This document shows positions 5,598-9,141 of a stretch of 9,141 bases of DNA, piece after piece. This DNA comes from Myxococcota bacterium. Lineage in GTDB: Bacteria; Myxococcota; Polyangia; GCA-2747355; JAKLHH01. Both the position numbers and the translations under genes were made by a program. How positions within the stretch are numbered: the stretch's first letter is position 1; each line of letters begins with the position of its first letter. The stretch is taken from assembly GCA_022710245.1 (NCBI GenBank), contig JAKLHH010000226.1, forward strand, positions 1-9,141, given 5' to 3'. The notes below the pieces were generated by a model, which worked only from the letters and a program-made list of their open reading frames with translations, searched no databases and had not been told where the DNA came from.

Positions 5598-8126
5598 ATG
5601 CTGTACCGCCTTTGTCTTGACCCGCCGAGGCTCTCGCCGCGATCGGCCTGGTTGCTCGCGCTGCTCCTGCCGGGGGGCACGGCGGCCGTGCAGGCCCTCG
5701 TCCTGCCCGGCCTCACCATCGCGCCCTTCGTGTTGCTCTTCCTCTCGGTCACGCTGTCGGCCTGGCTCGGCGGTCGCGGACCCGGGCTCCTCGCGGTCCT
5801 GCCCGCGGCGCTGCTCGGCAACTACCTCTTCATCCCGCCGCACGACGCCTGGAACCTCTCCGGGCCGGGGCTGCTCGCCACGCTGCTCTTTGTCCCCACC
5901 GCTGCCGCCATCGCGCTGCTCACGGGCTCTCTGCGGGCCGCGCTGGGCGAGCAGCGCGAGGCGTGGCGCGAGGCCGAGCGGGCAGCCGCGCAGGTCCGCC
6001 GGCTGCAGGCGGTCACGGCCGGGCTCGCCGCGGCGCTCCGCCCCGAGGACGTCGCCCGCGTCGTCGCGGAGCATGCGGGCACGGCCCTCGGCGCCCAGCG
6101 CTGCACGGTCTCGGTCCGCGTCGGGGACCGGCTCGAGCTGGTCGGCGCCGAGGGCTACCCGGCGGGGGCGCTCGACCGCTGGCGGGTGTATGCGCTCGAC
6201 GCCAGCACCCCGAACGGGCTCGCGGCGCTGACCGCGGAGCCGGTCTGGGTGGCGAGCCAGGCGGAGCTCGGCGAGCGGTTCCCTGCGCTGGCTGAGGTGG
6301 CGGCCTCGCTCGGCCTCGGCTCGCTCGCCTCGCTGCCGCTCCTGGTCGCCGGCCGCTGCGTCGGGGTGCTGGCCCTCGGCTTCGGCGCCGCGCGGACGCT
6401 CGACGCGGAGCAGCGCTCGCTCGCCTGTGGGCTCGCCCAGCAGGCCGGGCAGGTGCTCGAGCGCGCGCGCCTGCTCGCCGCCGAGGAGGAGGCGCGCGAG
6501 CGCCTCGAACAGCTCCTCGCGGTCGCCACCGCCTGCTCGGCCGCGCTCACGCCCGCCGAGGTGGCCCGGGCGGTCTTCGAGGAGGCCCTCGGCCGGCTCG
6601 GGGGCTCGGCGGTCAACATCTGCACCCCTGTGGATGCCGCCAGCCTGCGCGTCGAGTACGCCCTCGGGATCCCTGCGGAGGAGCTCGCCACCTACCCCCT
6701 CGAGCCGCTGGACGGGCTCTACCCGGCGAGCGAGGCGGCGCGCAGCCGCGCCCCCGTGTACGCCGAGAGCGGGGCCGAGCTGGACACGCGCTTCCCCGCG
6801 TTCGCGGCGCTGCGGCGCCGCCTGAGCGCCGAGGCGATCGCCAGCCTGCCGCTCGTCGTCGGCGAGGAGGTGGTCGGGGTGCTCGGGTTCGCCTTCCCGG
6901 CGCCGCGGCGCTTCACCGCCGCCGAGCGCACCTTCCTCGGCGCGCTGGCCGGGCAGTGCGCGCTCGCGCTCGCCCGCGCGCGCAGCTTCCTCGCGCTCCG
7001 CGAGGAGGGTCAGCGCAAGGACGCCTTCCTCGCCATGCTCTCGCACGAGCTGCGCAACCCGCTCACCCCCGTGCAGAACAGCCTCGCCATCCTGCAGCGG
7101 GCGCCGGCCGGGAGCGAGCTCGCGGGGCGGGCGCTGGCCATCGCCGCGCGCCAGACGAAGCACCTCACGCGCCTCGTCAACGATCTCCTCGACCACAGCC
7201 GCATCGCCCGCGGCACGGTGCAGCTCGAGTCGCAGCGGCTCGAGCTCGGCGCGCTCGTCCAGTGCGTCGTCGAGGACCACCTCCCCGGCTTCGAGGCGGC
7301 CGGGTTGACGCTCACGCTCGACCCCGCGGCCGGGCCGCTCTGGGTCGAGGGCGACGACACGCGCCTCGCGCAGGTCGCGGGGAACCTCCTGCAGAACGCC
7401 ATCAAGTTCACGCCGGCGGGAGGCAGCGCGACGGTGAGCCTGGCGGCGCAGGCCGGCCAGGCGGTGCTGCGGGTGCGCGACACGGGCGAGGGCATCGCGC
7501 CCGAGCTCCTCGGCCGCCTCTTCGAGCCGTTCCAGCAGGCGGACGCCTCGCTCGCGCGGACCCGGGGCGGGCTCGGGCTCGGCCTCTCGGTGGCGCGGAC
7601 GCTGGTCACGCTCCACGGGGGCACCATCACGGCGCGCTCGGAGGGCCAGGGGCGGGGCAGCGAGCTCGTGGTCGGCCTGCCGCTCGTGGTCGTGCCCGCC
7701 CCTGTCCCCGGGATCCCGGCGAGCGCGCGGCCCGAGGGCTCGCGGGCGAGGCGGCGCGTCCTCATCATCGAGGATGTGCGCGACGCGGCCGAGAGCCTGC
7801 GCGAGGCGCTCTCGCACCACGAGGTCGAGCTCGCGCTCACCGGCGGCGAGGGGCTGGAGAAGGCGCGTGCGCTCCGCCCGGAGGTGATCCTCTGCGACCT
7901 CGGGCTGCCGGACCTGGACGGCTACGCCGTGGCGCGGGCGCTCCGCGCGGACGCGACCCTCGCCGGGACGCTGCTCATCGCGCTCACCGGCTACGCGCTC
8001 GCCGGGGACCGGCGCCGCTCGGCCGAGGCTGGCTTCGACCACCACCTGGCCAAGCCACCGGACCTCGAGGCGCTCGAGAGGCTGCTCACGCCGGACCCGC
8101 TGCGCGGCGTCAAGGCAGGGGGATGA
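5598..8126 (+). CDS. Membrane hybrid histidine kinase, DUF4118-GAF-GAF-HisKA-HATPase-REC
   Basis: An 842-residue inner-membrane hybrid kinase. Residues 17-110 hold about four hydrophobic helices with the DUF4118 (KdpD-type membrane domain) signature GNYLFIPPHDAWNLSGPG between helices three and four. A charged linker 112-137 leads to GAF 1 (about 138-290) and GAF 2 (about 305-463). HisKA follows with FLAMLSHELRNPLTP, H483; HATPase with N600 (LLQNAIKF), D628 (DTGEGI), LFEPFQQAD and GGLGLGLSV; then a C-terminal receiver from about 714 (RRVLIIEDVRDAAESL) with D767 (ILCDLGLPDLDGYA), an ALTGYA threonine and a LAKPPD lysine. The KdpD N-terminal Usp-like regions are absent, so this is not KdpD. ATG 5598 is chosen with GAGGTG 9 nt upstream; GTG 5586 and GTG 5595 are alternatives. 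The signal is probably a small molecule or membrane state (inferred). Its 3' end overlaps a convergent lipoprotein gene. Confidence 0.95.
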   Translation: MLYRLCLDPPRLSPRSAWLLALLLPGGTAAVQALVLPGLTIAPFVLLFLSVTLSAWLGGRGPGLLAVLPAALLGNYLFIPPHDAWNLSGPGLLATLLFVPTAAAIALLTGSLRAALGEQREAWREAERAAAQVRRLQAVTAGLAAALRPEDVARVVAEHAGTALGAQRCTVSVRVGDRLELVGAEGYPAGALDRWRVYALDASTPNGLAALTAEPVWVASQAELGERFPALAEVAASLGLGSLASLPLLVAGRCVGVLALGFGAARTLDAEQRSLACGLAQQAGQVLERARLLAAEEEARERLEQLLAVATACSAALTPAEVARAVFEEALGRLGGSAVNICTPVDAASLRVEYALGIPAEELATYPLEPLDGLYPASEAARSRAPVYAESGAELDTRFPAFAALRRRLSAEAIASLPLVVGEEVVGVLGFAFPAPRRFTAAERTFLGALAGQCALALARARSFLALREEGQRKDAFLAMLSHELRNPLTPVQNSLAILQRAPAGSELAGRALAIAARQTKHLTRLVNDLLDHSRIARGTVQLESQRLELGALVQCVVEDHLPGFEAAGLTLTLDPAAGPLWVEGDDTRLAQVAGNLLQNAIKFTPAGGSATVSLAAQAGQAVLRVRDTGEGIAPELLGRLFEPFQQADASLARTRGGLGLGLSVARTLVTLHGGTITARSEGQGRGSELVVGLPLVVVPAPVPGIPASARPEGSRARRRVLIIEDVRDAAESLREALSHHEVELALTGGEGLEKARALRPEVILCDLGLPDLDGYAVARALRADATLAGTLLIALTGYALAGDRRRSAEAGFDHHLAKPPDLEALERLLTPDPLRGVKAGG

Positions 8127-8925
8127 CTCCGTGCACCTGGCCTGCGTTCGCGACGCCGTCGAGGACGGAGGAGTGGCTGAGCTCCACGCCGCCGGCGACG
8201 CGGCAGTGCCTGAGCTCGGTCGTGAAGGCCTGACCGGAGGCCGTCACCGTGCCGGAGCTGTAGGTGAGCTGGCACTCACCCGGTCGCAGGTCAGGGACCT
8301 CGTGCTGGAAGAAGGAGGGGCTGAGGCGGCTCGAGTAGGAGATGGTCCTTACCCCGACGACGCCGCTGCCCGCCCGCTGGGCGAGGTGGAGGTAGGTCGA
8401 GCCCGCGGTGCCGGAGAAGCTCAGGCTCCGCTCGAGCGGATAGCCGGGCGCGGCCGGATCGAGCGACACGGTGCCATGCGGGACAGGCGCCTGCGGCTGT
8501 CCGCCGAGGGTCGAGGTGCTGGACACCTCGACGCTGCCTGCGGTCAGACAGTACTTGACCACGGTGCTGAAGGGGACCGTCGCCCGCTCGCCCTGCACCG
8601 TGAGCTCCTTGCACCCCACCGGCAGCGACGGCGCGGTGAGGTCGTAGATCTGCGGGACCAGCTGGTCACTCCAGGTGACGACGCGGACAGCCGGTGAGAC
8701 CGCACCGGGCGCGCGAGAGAACAGGTGGAGCCAGGAGGTGCCGTCCGTCTGCTGACAGGTCAGCGAGCGCTCGAGGAGCGCGAGGGCAGCGTCGCGCGAG
8801 TCGCCCGGGTGATCCGGCGCGGCTCGCTCGGCAGCGCCGTCGAGGTCCGTCCGGGTGTCCGCGATCCAGGACGTGGTCCGCGCGCAAGCGGCGAGCAGCG
8901 CCAGCGCAGCGCAAAGGCAACGCAT
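8110..8925 (-). CDS. Predicted lipoprotein of unknown function with two tandem repeat domains
   Basis: A 271-residue protein not recognised as any named family. The N-terminus MRCLCAALALLAACARTT is a short lipoprotein signal; the lipobox LAAC predicts lipidation at C14. ATG 8925 is favoured because AAGGAG lies 5 nt upstream and it puts the signal at the very N-terminus; an in-frame GTG at 9063 would bury it. The body is an internal duplication. Residues about 51-159 (LERSLTCQQTDGTSWLHL... CKELTV... VKYCLTAGSVEVSSTS) align with about 164-271 (LERSLSFSGTAGSTYLHL... CQLTYS... LRHCRVAGGVELSHSS). Each copy has a cysteine pair with similar spacing (C105/C126 and C218/C241), suggesting a disulfide per domain, plus beta-rich, Ser/Thr-rich composition. 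It is probably exposed on the cell envelope. Codon use matches the neighbours. Its last 17 bp overlap the convergent kinase. Function unknown; no partner gene is evident. Confidence 0.85.
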   Translation of the reverse strand: MRCLCAALALLAACARTTSWIADTRTDLDGAAERAAPDHPGDSRDAALALLERSLTCQQTDGTSWLHLFSRAPGAVSPAVRVVTWSDQLVPQIYDLTAPSLPVGCKELTVQGERATVPFSTVVKYCLTAGSVEVSSTSTLGGQPQAPVPHGTVSLDPAAPGYPLERSLSFSGTAGSTYLHLAQRAGSGVVGVRTISYSSRLSPSFFQHEVPDLRPGECQLTYSSGTVTASGQAFTTELRHCRVAGGVELSHSSVLDGVANAGQVHGVIPLP

Positions 8926-8936
8926 TCCAGCTCCTT
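8926..8936 (-). promoter_or_regulatory. Ribosome-binding site of the lipoprotein gene
   Basis: On the minus strand AAGGAG (8936-8931) stands 5 nt before ATG 8925. Together with the lipobox it fixes this start against the upstream GTG at 9063. Confidence 0.75.
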
Positions 8937-9141
8937 GAGCTCCGGCCATCGTGCCGCAAGCGGCCCGCTGCTTCAACCCCCGTTGCCCGAGGTGCCCCGT
9001 TGCCCCGAGGCTTGCCCGGACCGGCTCGCTCCGGCGGAGGTCGAAGCGATGTGTATCCTCCACGAGGAGGGCGAGTCGCGTCGGCGAGGCTGAACAGCCC
9101 CGCGGTGATGCGCTCTCCCTGACGCCCTCAACCGCGCCGCC
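8937..9141. other. Upstream region of the lipoprotein gene; no gene seen
   Basis: About 205 bp to the right edge. Open frames here are shadows or N-terminal extensions of the lipoprotein frame. The stretch holds the near-palindrome GCCGCAAGCGGC (8953-8964), the tandem direct repeat at 8978-9011 and the small dyad GGCTGAACAGCC (9088-9099). No convincing -10/-35 pair, RNA gene or coding start was found. A gene end just beyond the edge cannot be excluded. Confidence 0.5.
8978..9011. repeat. Tandem 17-bp direct repeat upstream of the lipoprotein gene
   Basis: CCCCGTTGCCCGAGGTG (8978-8994) is followed directly by CCCCGTTGCCCCGAGGC (8995-9011), nearly identical. A third TTGCCC occurs at 9012-9017. 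It lies 53-86 bp upstream of the lipoprotein ATG, where a tandem regulator-binding site could lie; a replication-slippage repeat is equally possible. Confidence 0.55.

Noticed and set aside
5253..8045. Very long open frame (930 codons) on the minus strand opposite the membrane hybrid kinase
   Set aside because: It is Arg/Glu/Gly-rich with no domain motif and mirrors the codons of a clear kinase; typical antisense shadow in high-GC DNA.
8926..9063. GTG start at 9063 for the lipoprotein gene
   Set aside because: It would put 46 charged residues before the lipoprotein signal; ATG 8925 has AAGGAG and a proper lipobox.
9088..9099. GGCTGAACAGCC as a terminator hairpin
   Set aside because: Only a 5-bp stem with a 2-nt loop and no T-tract on either strand.
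1..9141. CRISPR arrays, tRNA/rRNA genes, transposases, attachment sites
   Set aside because: None seen: no spaced repeat array, cloverleaf, transposase motif or terminal inverted repeats were recognised on reading.

Overview
The window is very GC-rich, with almost every third codon position G or C. It carries a dense set of two-component signalling genes. Base composition, long open antisense shadow frames, many multi-domain PAS/GAF sensor kinases and a short lipoprotein signal suggest a high-GC delta-proteobacterium/Myxococcota (Anaeromyxobacter-like). This is inferred from style; no marker gene is present to confirm it.

Left block (1-5301, all minus strand, read right to left): (i) a broken PAS-histidine kinase (5301-4442), in which a deletion with frameshift has removed the second half of the PAS domain and the H-box with its phospho-accepting histidine; (ii) an intact soluble PAS-GAF-PAS histidine kinase (4325-2196) of the phytochrome-like '[10 protein letters not shown]' type; (iii) a single-domain Rcp1-like response regulator (2199-1747), which overlaps the kinase stop as ATGA; and (iv) a hybrid kinase REC-PAS-HisKA-HATPase-REC (1736 to beyond the left edge), whose ribosome-binding site overlaps the regulator's stop codon. 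Genes ii-iv look like one translationally coupled operon, plausibly a branched phosphorelay: kinase to Rcp1-like regulator, and/or kinase to the receiver domains of the hybrid kinase. No DNA-binding output domain is visible, so output may be protein-protein or lie outside the window.

Middle (5302-5597): a divergent intergenic region with two inverted repeats and no gene. It presumably holds the promoters for the left block and for the rightward kinase.

Right block: a plus-strand membrane hybrid kinase (5598-8126; DUF4118 four-helix membrane domain, GAF, GAF, HisKA, HATPase, REC). Its 3' end overlaps by 17 bp the 3' end of a convergent gene (8925-8110, minus). That gene encodes a 271-residue predicted lipoprotein of unknown function built from two tandem copies of a domain of roughly 108 residues. 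From 8926 to the right edge there is a non-coding upstream region with a 17-bp tandem direct repeat.

The points most worth a second look are the histidine-less kinase remnant, the duplicated-domain lipoprotein with paired cysteines, and the near-perfect 73-nt direct repeat shared by the two neighbouring kinases. No complete novel system is evident; most of the window is recognisable signal transduction.
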